DNA from: Staphylococcus delphini
Lineage (GTDB): Bacteria; Bacillota; Bacilli; Staphylococcales; Staphylococcaceae
Assembly (NCBI RefSeq): GCF_900636325.1
Contig: NZ_LR134263.1
Coordinates: 2,604,001 to 2,668,000, forward strand
Reading direction: 5' to 3'
DNA: 64,000 bases
Below, in pieces: positions 54,725 to 64,000 of the stretch. Made by a program: the position numbers and the translations under genes. Under the pieces are notes generated by a model. The model saw nothing but the letters and a program-made list of their open reading frames with translations. It had not been told where the DNA came from and ran no database searches. Positions within the stretch are counted from its first letter, which is position 1. Each line of letters opens with the position of its first letter.

Positions 54725-55585
54725 ATGACTCGAATTGCTGTTATCGGCCCTGGTGCAGTGGGGACTTCTATCGCGGTTGCCTTATCTGATCAATACGAAG
54801 TCACACTACTCGGACGTCGTCATCAAACTTTAACATTTGAAGATTATGCGGATCAGACAACTCGCACGCTTTCTGTAAATGCACTCCAAGAAGCATCAGA
54901 ACCGTTTGATTTAATTTTTATCGCCGTGAAGACCCATCAATTGGCGAATGTGATTGCCAAACTCCCCGCACTCACACACGACAAAACCACCCTCATTCTT
55001 GCACAAAATGGTTATGGTATGCTCGAGCAATTGAAAGATTATCACGCCTATCAAGCGGTCGTTTATGTGAGTGGTCAGAAGAAGGACAACCATGTGACAC
55101 ACTTTAGAGATTACAAACTGCACCTTCAATCTGATGTCATTACAGAACAACTCGCTCAAGCGTTCTCAGCAACAAAATTAAAACTCGTGTTGGAACCTCA
55201 TATTCAACAAGCGATTTGGTATAAATTAATTGTCAATCTTGGTATTAATACCGTCACTGCACTCGGACGCGATACTGCCCGTGTCCTTAAAGATGAACGG
55301 ATGGCTGAACTTTGCCGTCAATTGTTAATAGAAGGCGAACAAGTGGCACGTGCGGAAGGGATACATTTCGGTGCGGATTTCGTCACATCAATCATGAATA
55401 TTTATGCAGGTTATCCTGATGAAATGGGGACGAGCATGTATTACGATACGATGAATCAACATCCTTTAGAAGTAGAAGCGATACAAGGTTACATTTATCG
55501 ACGTGCCAAAGCCCATCAATTGGATACACCACATTTGGAGACCATTTACACCTTGCTCGCCTATCAAAATCAAAGTAGGCTATAG
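54725..55585 (+). CDS. panE: 2-dehydropantoate 2-reductase family protein
   Basis: A 286-residue ketopantoate reductase with an N-terminal Rossmann motif IAVIGPGAVGTSIAVAL and a C-terminal helical domain with a catalytic Lys in IWYKLIVNLGINTVTALG. It is divergent from panBCD across a 239-nt gap, as in other staphylococci, so the pantoate step is the natural role. AGGTGA precedes the ATG. The GxGxxG motif reads GPGAVG, a common variant. Confidence 0.9.
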   Translation: MTRIAVIGPGAVGTSIAVALSDQYEVTLLGRRHQTLTFEDYADQTTRTLSVNALQEASEPFDLIFIAVKTHQLANVIAKLPALTHDKTTLILAQNGYGMLEQLKDYHAYQAVVYVSGQKKDNHVTHFRDYKLHLQSDVITEQLAQAFSATKLKLVLEPHIQQAIWYKLIVNLGINTVTALGRDTARVLKDERMAELCRQLLIEGEQVARAEGIHFGADFVTSIMNIYAGYPDEMGTSMYYDTMNQHPLEVEAIQGYIYRRAKAHQLDTPHLETIYTLLAYQNQSRL

Positions 55586-55630
55586 TGAAAAGTAAGTAGT
55601 TACAACTTTTGGATTGGAAAATTTGAATGA

Positions 55631-55670
55631 GGAAGTCTGAGAAAATTCACGCGCCCAGACTTCCATTTTT
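55631..55670. terminator. Bidirectional terminator between panE and the glucosidase gene
   Basis: Stem GGAAGTCTG(A)G ... C(C)CAGACTTCC followed by ATTTTTA. It lies between convergent genes. Confidence 0.7.
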
Positions 55671-55674
55671 ATAC

Positions 55675-57000
<1,326 letters not shown>

Positions 57001-58587
57001 TTATACTTCCTCCTCTTTTTCTAACTTTTCTTCAAAGTAATCCCTGACTTGTGGCACACTCATGCCAACAATCACTTGAACACTACGCCCACTCTTCACC
57101 AATCCATGGGCCATTTGTTCATGTGTAAAGTAGTCACTTTCTCTCACTAAATTTGGATCTTTAACAGTTAGACGTAAACGTGTTGCACAGTTCGTCACAT
57201 CAACAATGTTGTCTTTGCCACCGAGACCTTCTAAATAATAAATCGCTTTTTGGTCATATTCATTTTCACCTAATGCTTGTTTGGACGCACTTTGCTTTTG
57301 TTGATAATCTTTTTTCGTAAACAACTTAGCACCTTCATCACCTTTACGTCCTGGAATTGGAATATCAAACTTTTCAATTAAATATTTGAAGGTCACAAAA
57401 TAAATACCTGTGAAAATAAAGCCGATAATGAATTGTGCGATATATACACTCGCATGATTACCGAATAATGGAATCCAGTTCGTCGCAGCAATTTCAATCA
57501 AGCCGCCACCCATCAGACCAACGACACCGAACGCATTCATTAATGTCACCATTGTTGCGCCTAATACTGCATGAATCGCGAATAAATATGGTGCAATGAA
57601 TAAGAATGTGAACTCTAATGGCTCTGTAATGCCAGCAAATATTGCAGTTAATGAAGCTGGCACAACCAATGCGATGACTTTCTTTCTATTCGCTTTTGGC
57701 GTTGAGAAAACCATTGCTAAAGCGACACCAAGCAATCCAAACATTTTGATATTTCCTTGTAATAAGAAACCATATGGATAGAGTTCTTTTAATGCTTTCG
57801 TTGAGTTAGAAAATTCATTAAGATGATGAATCCAATAAGGTCTCAAACCACCATCTACCGCAGTTGGCCCAAACTCAAATGGGGTATAAATGAAATGATG
57901 TAACCCAGTTGGTATTAAAATACGCTCTAAAAAGTGGAATAACCATACACCGATGAGCCCTGAATGTAACATCACACCTTGTAATGATTTAATTCCTACT
58001 TGGACGTATGGCCATACAAATGCTGTAGCAACTGCAACTGGAATCATCAAAAAGAAACCAATCATGACAACAAATGTAAGCCCTTGGAAAATGCCTAACA
58101 TCTCAGGCAACTTTTGATCATAAAAACGGTTATGTATCCAAATCGCAATCGCTGAGATCAAAATGGCACCGATAATACTTGTATCTAATGTCGGGATACC
58201 TGCAATCGTTTTAACACCCGTAACATTTTCGACCCCTTTACTTAAATCAACCCCAAACATATCCGGCCAAATCGTCAGTAATGCATTGATGAAATTATTA
58301 AATACGAGATAGATCATCAATGCTGCTAAAGTTGCACGCCCTTGTGCTTTTTTCGCTAATGAGATAGGCAAACCAATCACAAAAGCTAACTCCATGTGGG
58401 TGAAGATGGTCCAACCCCCACTCTCAATCACACTCCAAATGTTAAACCACGTTGTCCCTTTTGCTGCAATGCTTCCCATGATATTTTCGTTTTTAAATAG
58501 TGTCGCTAACCCAACAACAATACCGAAAAACGCAAATAGAATAACAGGAACAATCATCGCACTCCCAAAACGTTTGATTGCATTCAT
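57001..58587 (-). CDS. glvC: PTS alpha-glucoside (maltose-type) EIICB component
   Basis: A 528-residue PTS transporter with an N-terminal EIIC membrane domain (about ten segments, GITEPLEFTFLFIAP motif) and a C-terminal EIIB domain with the phospho-cysteine in DVTNCATRLRLTV (about residue 450). No EIIA is present, so it must use another. The GH4 partner downstream points to maltose or related alpha-glucosides. I set the start at the ATG at 58587, with GGAGGG 10 nt upstream; an earlier ATG (58605) overlaps that site. Confidence 0.92.
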   Translation of the reverse strand: MNAIKRFGSAMIVPVILFAFFGIVVGLATLFKNENIMGSIAAKGTTWFNIWSVIESGGWTIFTHMELAFVIGLPISLAKKAQGRATLAALMIYLVFNNFINALLTIWPDMFGVDLSKGVENVTGVKTIAGIPTLDTSIIGAILISAIAIWIHNRFYDQKLPEMLGIFQGLTFVVMIGFFLMIPVAVATAFVWPYVQVGIKSLQGVMLHSGLIGVWLFHFLERILIPTGLHHFIYTPFEFGPTAVDGGLRPYWIHHLNEFSNSTKALKELYPYGFLLQGNIKMFGLLGVALAMVFSTPKANRKKVIALVVPASLTAIFAGITEPLEFTFLFIAPYLFAIHAVLGATMVTLMNAFGVVGLMGGGLIEIAATNWIPLFGNHASVYIAQFIIGFIFTGIYFVTFKYLIEKFDIPIPGRKGDEGAKLFTKKDYQQKQSASKQALGENEYDQKAIYYLEGLGGKDNIVDVTNCATRLRLTVKDPNLVRESDYFTHEQMAHGLVKSGRSVQVIVGMSVPQVRDYFEEKLEKEEEV

Positions 58588-58750
58588 GAGCAAAAATCCC
58601 TCCATCAGATTAGAAGATTTCTGTGCGAACCGATATCGCGCTGTTATGATTAAACACGCGTGACTACTCCGAATTACTTTTAATCTTTCTAATCTTTTTC
58701 ATTTGATGAACTGTGTCGACAAACGATGCATTTCATCTAGCCTCAATATA

Positions 58751-58796
58751 ATTGAAGCGCTTACATTTTGGAATCCGTTTGACACTTTTTGGAACC
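58751..58796. promoter_or_regulatory. cre-like site and repeated operator between glvC and its regulator
   Basis: ATTGAAGCGCTTACAT (58751-58766) matches the cre consensus WTGNAANCGNWNNCAW except at one position. Next to it, TTTTGGAATCC (58766-58776) and TTTTGGAACC (58787-58796) are direct repeats 21 bp (two helical turns) apart, a plausible site for the RpiR regulator. A plus-strand promoter for the regulator (TTGACA at 58779, 18 nt, TACGAT at 58803) contains the second repeat. Confidence 0.6.
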
Positions 58797-58855
58797 ACAT
58801 AGTACGATTGGGTTATATTTACAATTGATGAAAATATTTTCAGGAGGCGTTGAAG

Positions 58856-59611
58856 GTGCTATTAGATAGATTTGTAAATGCAAACTATGACCAGTTGAAC
58901 GACAATGATTTACATATTATCAAAACCATTCATGACCATATTGATGCTATGAAGAAAATGAAAATTCAAGACTTAGCTTTAGCCGCACACACATCCATTT
59001 CATCTATTCATCGTCTCTGCCGTAAATTAGGATTTGACGGCTATAGCGAATTAAAAACGTATATTAAACTCAACTATCAAAAGGAAGCATTACCACAAGA
59101 TACTATTGCATTACTTGAACACGATATTCAACAAACGATGAAGCATCTCAATCACATCGATTTTTCGAGCCTTAACCAACGTATTGATGACGCGCCTTTT
59201 ATTTATATTTATGGGACAGGCACAGCACAACAATCCGTCGCACAAGATGTACAACGTCAAATTCTCGCATTGCACAAAAAATCTGTCGTCTTGAAAAATG
59301 AACTAGAACTTTTACATGCACTCGATATGATGGCGCCATGTGAATTGCTCATTATTATTTCGCTTTCCGGTGATACTACACGTTTTGAAGAGGTCATCAA
59401 ATCTATTAAAGCACGAGAACTTTCCTATATTAGTGTGACGACACTTCAAGACAATTCATTAGCGCAACATGCAACGTTTAACATCTATGTTCATAGCACA
59501 CCTTTCCGTTTGTTCAATCAAGTTGACAACTCTAGTTTCGTCACTTTCCATCTCGCGTTCGATATGATTTTGAGAAAATATAGCACTTGGAAGTTAAAGC
59601 AACCACATTAA
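58856..59611 (+). CDS. glvR: RpiR-family transcriptional regulator of the alpha-glucoside operon
   Basis: A 251-residue regulator with an N-terminal RpiR helix-turn-helix (IQDLALAAHTSISSIHRLCRKLGFDGYSELKTY, about residues 35-70) and a C-terminal SIS sugar-phosphate-binding domain (YIYGTGTAQQSVAQD, IISLSGDT). It is divergent from glvC-malA and probably controls them. The start is chosen as GTG at 58856, with AGGAGG 8 nt upstream. The reading frame also opens with TTG at 58850, only 2 nt from that site. Confidence 0.88.
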   Translation: MLLDRFVNANYDQLNDNDLHIIKTIHDHIDAMKKMKIQDLALAAHTSISSIHRLCRKLGFDGYSELKTYIKLNYQKEALPQDTIALLEHDIQQTMKHLNHIDFSSLNQRIDDAPFIYIYGTGTAQQSVAQDVQRQILALHKKSVVLKNELELLHALDMMAPCELLIIISLSGDTTRFEEVIKSIKARELSYISVTTLQDNSLAQHATFNIYVHSTPFRLFNQVDNSSFVTFHLAFDMILRKYSTWKLKQPH

Positions 59612-59689
59612 TTTAAATACTGCAGTAGCTAAATCTATGCTGTCATTTGCGATTTAACAATGTTGGTGCTGTTTGAATCCATTAAAAAA

Positions 59690-59725
59690 CAAGGGTATGC
59701 CACCACAGCGGGCGCACTACCCTTG
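59690..59725. terminator. Terminator between the RpiR gene and the next gene
   Basis: Stem AAGGGTA ... TACCCTT with A and T tracts, between convergent genes. Confidence 0.6.
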
Positions 59726-59736
59726 CACATATCAAA

Positions 59737-60297
59737 CTATTCTTTTGTGTTTTGATTTTCTGATTGGATAAATTGTAATTCATAAACGGAGCTTTCATCG
59801 TAACGGTTGAAGCTATCAATTTTCCCTTGTAAGTAGAGCGTTTGTACTTTTCGACTGACGTTATGTTGATATTGAATTTTAATTTGGAGGTTCGATTCAT
59901 AGCCATTATTTTCAATAGTACTGTCTAATTCCTTAAATACGTCTTTGTTAATAGGGAGAAGGTAACTTTCTTTGCTTGGTAAAATACTGACATACTTGCT
60001 CTGTAACACGTTTTCTTCATCCAAGTACACTTCTATCTTGATTTGTTTAGCGGCACCCGCACCAAGGTTAAATAATTTCAAATAATCATCGCCCCATTGG
60101 TCATCTTCTTTTTCATATGATGATGTATTTCTCAATTTTAGCTTTTCTCCATCACGCGTCATCAAAATTTGGTTAAATCCGAGTGCAGGCAAAAAGCTCA
60201 TTTTCATTTGATACAGTTGCACGGTGACGGAAATAAAATAGAACAGTGCCATAATAAACGTACCAATCGAACCTATCGCAGAAATGATATTAATCAT
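59737..60297 (-). CDS. Single-TM protein of unknown function, 186 aa
   Basis: One N-terminal hydrophobic segment (about residues 4-28, ISAIGSIGTFIMALFYFISV) is followed by a soluble, mostly beta-like domain (YLKLFNLGAGAAKQIKIEVYLD and later strands) of about 155 residues. No cysteine-rich, catalytic or repeat motif is visible. AAGGAG lies 7 nt before the ATG, so it is a real gene. It stands alone between convergent and divergent neighbours. I do not recognise it. Confidence 0.7.
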   Translation of the reverse strand: MINIISAIGSIGTFIMALFYFISVTVQLYQMKMSFLPALGFNQILMTRDGEKLKLRNTSSYEKEDDQWGDDYLKLFNLGAGAAKQIKIEVYLDEENVLQSKYVSILPSKESYLLPINKDVFKELDSTIENNGYESNLQIKIQYQHNVSRKVQTLYLQGKIDSFNRYDESSVYELQFIQSENQNTKE

Positions 60298-60519
60298 CGC
60301 GATACTCCTTTCTCTTTATCATCTTTTTAACCTTGTCTCTTTTCCACTTCTGTATGCGGATTAAACGCGTATGTCATGTTTGATTGGTGCTACACGATAA
60401 TAATCCAACAACAGCATGGCTCATTTTTTAATAACTACTTTCTCAAATACAGCTTCATAAGTACGTGGCATGTGTATCATCACCGTTATGAAAATAAATG
60501 AAAACAGGAGGAATCCATT

Positions 60520-61113
60520 ATGAAGAAGTATCCTATTGCAATTTGGATGTTAGCAATTGGAGCATTTGCGATTGGAATGACTGAATTCGTCATCATGGGC
60601 TTACTTCCTAACGTGGCGAATGATTTAAATGTATCTGTGAGCCAGGTAGGACAATTGATTACTGGTTACGCTTTAGATGTCGCGATTGGAGGTCCTATCG
60701 TCGTCATGCTTACTTTCCGTCTTAACCGTAAAGCGTTGTTAATACTACTGATGGGCATTTTTATTATTTTTGCTGCTTACTTTGGACTGCTCTACTTCAT
60801 TCAGTTCCATCCGATAATCATGGTGATCGGCGTCTTTCTTTTCGGTTTTATTGGCTTTAGCATGAGCCCTTCACTTCAATACAAAAGTACGCTCATTTCC
60901 CAAGAAGCACCAATACTTTCCAGTACACTCAATCAATCCGCCTTTAATATCGGCAATGCATTAGGGGCCTTTATCGATGGTCTTGTTGTGAGCACACTCC
61001 CCGTCGCTAGTCTAAGTTTAATCGCGCCATTGCTTACATTAATTGGACTCGTCTTCCTATTATGGAGTACTGCTGTCGAACGAAAAGAACAGGCCAGTGC
61101 GCATTCGAATTAA
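60520..61113 (+). pseudogene. MFS transporter with a large internal deletion
   Basis: A 197-residue ORF that joins the two ends of an AraJ/Bcr-type MFS exporter (normally about 390 residues). The N-terminus (IAIWMLAIGAFAIGMTEFVIMGLLPNVANDL ... LITGYALDVAIGGP) is TM1-2. After MGIFIIF the sequence jumps into the C-terminal half (SMSPSLQYKSTLISQEAPILSSTLNQSAFNIGNALGAF, TM10-12). About six membrane segments are missing, but the frame is kept. AGGAGG precedes the ATG, so it may be expressed as a half-size protein; transport function is unlikely. Confidence 0.75.
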
Positions 61114-61356
61114 AGTTTAACTCATCACATATGACATTTAAAAATTTTTTTAATCATATGCCGCCTCCCTATATGTTTCACTATGCTGTTGATGCACCGC
61201 TACATTCCGACATGTGGCGGCTTTTAATTTAATGTTCGCTTTTAAATTTTACATTGAATTTAGAAAATGTAATATATAATTTTCGATAAATTTAATTTGT
61301 GCAATTAAAATGTGAAATAACGGGTATTTAATAATAAGTATAAGGAGGTATAAAGC

Positions 61357-61785
61357 ATGATACTCTCTCATAAAGATCTTCTTTATCAAATTGAAGAAGA
61401 TGGGACGACAGTGACCATATATAAAAATAATGATGCCAAAACATATACTGCTATAGAAGCGACAGGCGAACTCACACCGCATCATTTTTGTGTCTTAAAT
61501 TATATTAAAGTAGATCTGAATCAAAGTGAAACATTTGAGGAACGCTTTCTAAGTCGCACAGCTGATTTGAATGATGTACATGGCTTCATATCGCTACGTG
61601 TTTTGAGACCCTTGGACCCACAAAATCGTTATGTTGTGATTTCATTATGGGAAGATCGTAAAAGCTTTGAAGAGTGGCAAGCTTCTGAGCAACCATTGAA
61701 TTACCACAATCAATGGAATGGCGCACTGGATAAAGATATCGTGGATTCTGAGTTATCTTATAATATTAAATTTGATACACAGTAA
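61357..61785 (+). CDS. Antibiotic biosynthesis monooxygenase-domain protein (HmoB/TRAP-like)
   Basis: A 142-residue soluble protein. The C-terminal ABM ferredoxin-like domain (about residues 40-125) shows FCVLNYIKVDLNQ, FEERFLSRTADLND ... GFISLRVLRP, and YVVISLWEDRKSFEEWQAS. This domain occurs in heme-degrading HmoB/IsdG proteins and in TRAP. I cannot see enough to assign heme degradation: the IsdG-type Asn/Trp/His triad is not clearly present. GGAGGT lies upstream of the ATG. A good terminator follows. Confidence 0.75.
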   Translation: MILSHKDLLYQIEEDGTTVTIYKNNDAKTYTAIEATGELTPHHFCVLNYIKVDLNQSETFEERFLSRTADLNDVHGFISLRVLRPLDPQNRYVVISLWEDRKSFEEWQASEQPLNYHNQWNGALDKDIVDSELSYNIKFDTQ

Positions 61786-61844
61786 TGCTTGCAGAGAATT
61801 TTTTGAATTTTCGATAACTGCTTGGATATTTCTGAAATTAAAAA

Positions 61845-61882
61845 CCAGGCTAGGAAAACTTGATCATGACGTCCTAGCCTGT
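61845..61882. terminator. GGCTAGGA-type bidirectional terminator
   Basis: AACCAGGCTAGGA(A)..TTGATCATGA..GTCCTAGCCTGTTT between convergent genes. Same group as the hairpins at 37302 and 52382. Confidence 0.75.
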
Positions 61883-61895
61883 TTATTTTTTTACA

Positions 61896-63085
61896 TTATT
61901 TTTCTATAAATTGCGGTCTTCTCTCAATACTCATCAATGTAATGAATGCCATTAAAATACCACAAATGAGATACATATTTGCATAGCCGACCATATCTGC
62001 TATAGGACCCATTAATGCAGCCCCGAGTGAAACACCTAAGTCAGCTGTTGCGATAAAGAGACCAAGTAACATATTTCGTCCAACTTTCGGTAATTTAAAG
62101 CTTAAAAATGAAGTTAATGTCGGATAAACCATCGCTTGCGTCAAACCAATCATGACGGCACTGATATAAAGTATCCATGCGCCGACATAAGGACCGACTG
62201 CAATGAATAACAGCGCGACAGTTAATAATCCGAGGACACCTAACATAAAGCGAACGTGCCAGCGTCCATCTGAAGGAATGTATTGACGTAAAAAAAACGT
62301 GCAAATACGACCGTAATCGCTTGTACAGCTAGAAATAGACTCGCGTGACCGACTTGATACGTATTGACGTACAACACGATAAACGTTGCCACTGCCCCAA
62401 AGCCAATTGAGGCCACAAGCATAATCGTCCCTGCTTTCAATAAAAACGGATTTTTAAATAACTGCAAGAACACTGTCATCGCACCATATGGCATCTTTTC
62501 TTGTTGCGCAGGCGTCGTGTCTGCATCATCTTGTCCATGAAGCGTCGCACTGAAACCGACCACACCTGTCGTAATCGCGATAATGATCATCGTCAATGCG
62601 AAGTAGCTCAAGTTATCTAATTGCCAAATCCCGACTGCAATCATTGGTCCGATAATGCCTGGTATGTAAGAAAAGAGTGAGTATAAGGAAATCCCTTGTG
62701 AACGATCTTCTTCAGGTAACGCATCGATAATCCCGATTTGTAATGACATGGAGAAAAAGGCTGTACATACCCCTTGCATCACACGTGCAATAAAGTAACC
62801 TTCTAAACCTGTAAATCCATATAAAATCAATGCAAAACCGTTAATGATTAAAATCCATCTTAATATTTTGATTGGACCGACTTTAGCGATGACTTGCCCT
62901 GCCCATGGACGAAAAAGCATGGCTGTCAACATGTAGGCCCCCATGACAATACCGATTGTCGTATTGGTTGCACCTAAATCATGTCCGCGTAACGGAATCA
63001 TGACGTTCAAAATAGCATTGGCACTAAAGAAAAAAAGTGCGAGAATATACAATCTCAAAAAAGGCCAAGCGAGTGCACCTTTCAT
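61896..63085 (-). pseudogene. cntE: Staphylopine exporter CntE-like MFS transporter, frameshifted
   Basis: An MFS transporter of about 396 residues directly after the cntF-like gene, the place of cntE in the cnt operon. The N-terminal frame (from MKGALAWPFLRLYILALFFFSANAILN) runs to a run of eight Ts (minus strand; 62290-62297), after which it reads out of frame. The rest continues in another frame (LRQYIPSDGRWHVRFMLGVLGLL ...) to the normal end near 61896. Nine Ts would restore one frame. As it stands the gene makes a truncated protein of about 281 residues; slippage or a base-call error is possible. Confidence 0.82.
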
Positions 63086-63096
63086 ATCATAGCCTC

Positions 63097-63837
63097 CTAG
63101 TTCATAAATTGTTTTTCAAAAAGTTCACGTGTATAGTCATTTTGAAGGTCTTTCAGCTGGTGTCTATTTAAACGTTCCTGAATTTGACCGTCATTAAAAA
63201 TAATCAAATCTTCACATAAATAGACCGCCGCTTGAATATCATGTGTAATAAATATTAAACTGAGCTGATATTTATCTCTCAGTGTCGTTAATAAATCTAA
63301 AATTTGCGACTGAATCGACATGTCGAGCGCACTAATCGCTTCATCTAATACAATGTAGTCTGGATTCGTAATGACTGCTCTTGCAATAGCGACACGTTGC
63401 GCTTCTCCACCTGACATCATTTGAGGGTATTTATTTAAAAAGGCTGCACTTAATCCGACACGTTCGAGTAATGCCGTCATATGTGCTTCTTTATCGTCAA
63501 CCGATGTATCACATTGACTCAGTGCTTCATTTAAAATTTGACGCACATTGAAATAGGGATGCAGTGAGGATTTGTAATCTTGAAACACGACGCTCACTTT
63601 GCCGAGACGGGCGTGACGTTGGTAGACCGGTTGACCATCCAACATCACTGTCCCTGAATCTGGCTTTTCGATACCTAATATCATGCGCGCCAATGTGGAT
63701 TTACCACTCCCACTTTCACCGATAATCGCAATACTTTGGCCTTTGTTACATTGAAAGCTGACTTGTTTCACGATTTGCCGTTTTTGCCTTTTCACACCAC
63801 TACGATAGGATTTCGTGACATTTTGGACTTCTAACAT
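63097..63837 (-). CDS. cntF: ABC transporter ATPase, CntF-like (metallophore/nickel-peptide import)
   Basis: A 246-residue OppF/NikE-type ATPase. Walker A is GESGSGKSTLARM (about residues 39-51), the signature is MMSGGEAQRVAIARAV, Walker B is YIVLDEAISALD, and the switch His is in FITHD. It lacks the C-terminal Opp extension, as in CntF. It starts within the end of the upstream ATPase gene and is followed after 11 nt by the cntE-like gene, matching the order cntD-cntF-cntE of the staphylopine uptake system. Confidence 0.85.
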   Translation of the reverse strand: MLEVQNVTKSYRSGVKRQKRQIVKQVSFQCNKGQSIAIIGESGSGKSTLARMILGIEKPDSGTVMLDGQPVYQRHARLGKVSVVFQDYKSSLHPYFNVRQILNEALSQCDTSVDDKEAHMTALLERVGLSAAFLNKYPQMMSGGEAQRVAIARAVITNPDYIVLDEAISALDMSIQSQILDLLTTLRDKYQLSLIFITHDIQAAVYLCEDLIIFNDGQIQERLNRHQLKDLQNDYTRELFEKQFMN

Positions 63838-64000
63838 GACGCATCACCTCGCAATGATTTGTAATAACGCGTCACTCGATCTCGTGCTGCAATCAAAAAT
63901 TGTGTATATGCATGTTGTGGCTGTGTAAACAATTGGTGTGCGGTACCTGACTCCACGACATCTCCATGACGCATGACGATGACTTGGTCCGCAATCGACT
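63831..64000 (-). CDS. cntD: ABC transporter ATPase, CntD-like (C-terminal end only)
   Basis: The last 56 codons or so of an OppD-type ATPase: ADQVIVMRHGDVVESGTAH, then QLFTQPQHAYTQFLIAA, the typical end after the Walker B and switch regions. It overlaps the cntF start (stop TAG at 63831-63833). The gene continues beyond the window edge. Confidence 0.82.
   Translation of the reverse strand, partial: SIADQVIVMRHGDVVESGTAHQLFTQPQHAYTQFLIAARDRVTRYYKSLRGDASC

Noticed and set aside
61114-61356. Hairpin with GCCGCC ... GGCGGC after the half-size MFS gene as terminator
   Set aside because: The arms are about 50 nt apart and the loop is long; it may terminate transcription but the support is too weak to list.

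Overview
The window is a piece of a Staphylococcus chromosome. The gene order tmk / Orn-Lys-Arg decarboxylase / rRNA operon / recR / ybaB / dnaX / SRP RNA / treRCP / tRNA-Ser / gltD / gltB / gltC / yibEF is the order I know from S. aureus. The protein sequences, the AT-rich composition and the strong AGGAGG ribosome binding sites fit the genus. A prothrombin-activating (coagulase/vWbp-type) protein, a staphylococcal superantigen-like (SSL) protein and a cnt (staphylopine) operon suggest a coagulase-positive species. I favour the S. intermedius group (S. pseudintermedius or a relative), but this is inferred from family resemblance only.

Layout. 1-10.9 kb, all on the minus strand: the start of tmk, an amino-acid decarboxylase, a complete 16S-23S-5S operon without spacer tRNAs, recR, ybaB, dnaX and a GNAT acetyltransferase. 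11-16 kb: SRP RNA, the trehalose PTS operon with its GntR-type repressor, a possible 61-aa protein and tRNA-Ser(UGA). 16-25 kb: glutamate synthase gltBD with the divergent LysR regulator gltC, then a yibE/yibF-like membrane pair. 25-34 kb: a short UvrA paralog, an IsaB-like secreted protein, small membrane proteins, a TetR regulator, a LysM/CHAP autolysin (sle1/aaa type) behind a perfect WalR box, and the mccA-mccB reverse-transsulfuration pair. 34-37 kb: a carboxylesterase and an NSS-family transporter. 37.4-45.3 kb: kdpDE divergent from kdpFABC, including a 26-aa kdpF. 45.4-49.4 kb: an azoreductase remnant and ppdK with its regulator ppsR. 49.9-52.3 kb: a two-gene virulence islet (coagulase/vWbp-like plus SSL). 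52.4-55.6 kb: panD-panC-panB with divergent panE. 55.7-59.6 kb: an alpha-glucoside PTS operon (EIICB plus GH4 6-phospho-glucosidase) with a divergent RpiR regulator. 59.7-64 kb: a one-TM protein of unknown function, an internally deleted MFS transporter, an ABM-domain protein, and the end of the cnt operon (cntD partial, cntF, cntE frameshifted).

How it fits together. Much of the window is central metabolism under visible local control: trehalose and alpha-glucoside uptake with cre-like sites, glutamate synthase with a LysR box, PPDK with boxes resembling the CcpN consensus, and K+ uptake with a candidate KdpE repeat. The most interesting regulatory observation is that the coagulase-like and SSL genes share the same promoter architecture: three SaeR-like half-sites at 11-bp steps, with the last one ending exactly 23 nt before TATAAT. 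Four loci show recent decay or variation: the coagulase-like C-terminus (frameshift), cntE (an 8-base homopolymer, one short), a half-size MFS gene and an azoreductase fragment with an in-frame TGA. I saw no insertion sequence, prophage, CRISPR array or anti-phage system, and no clearly new multi-gene system.
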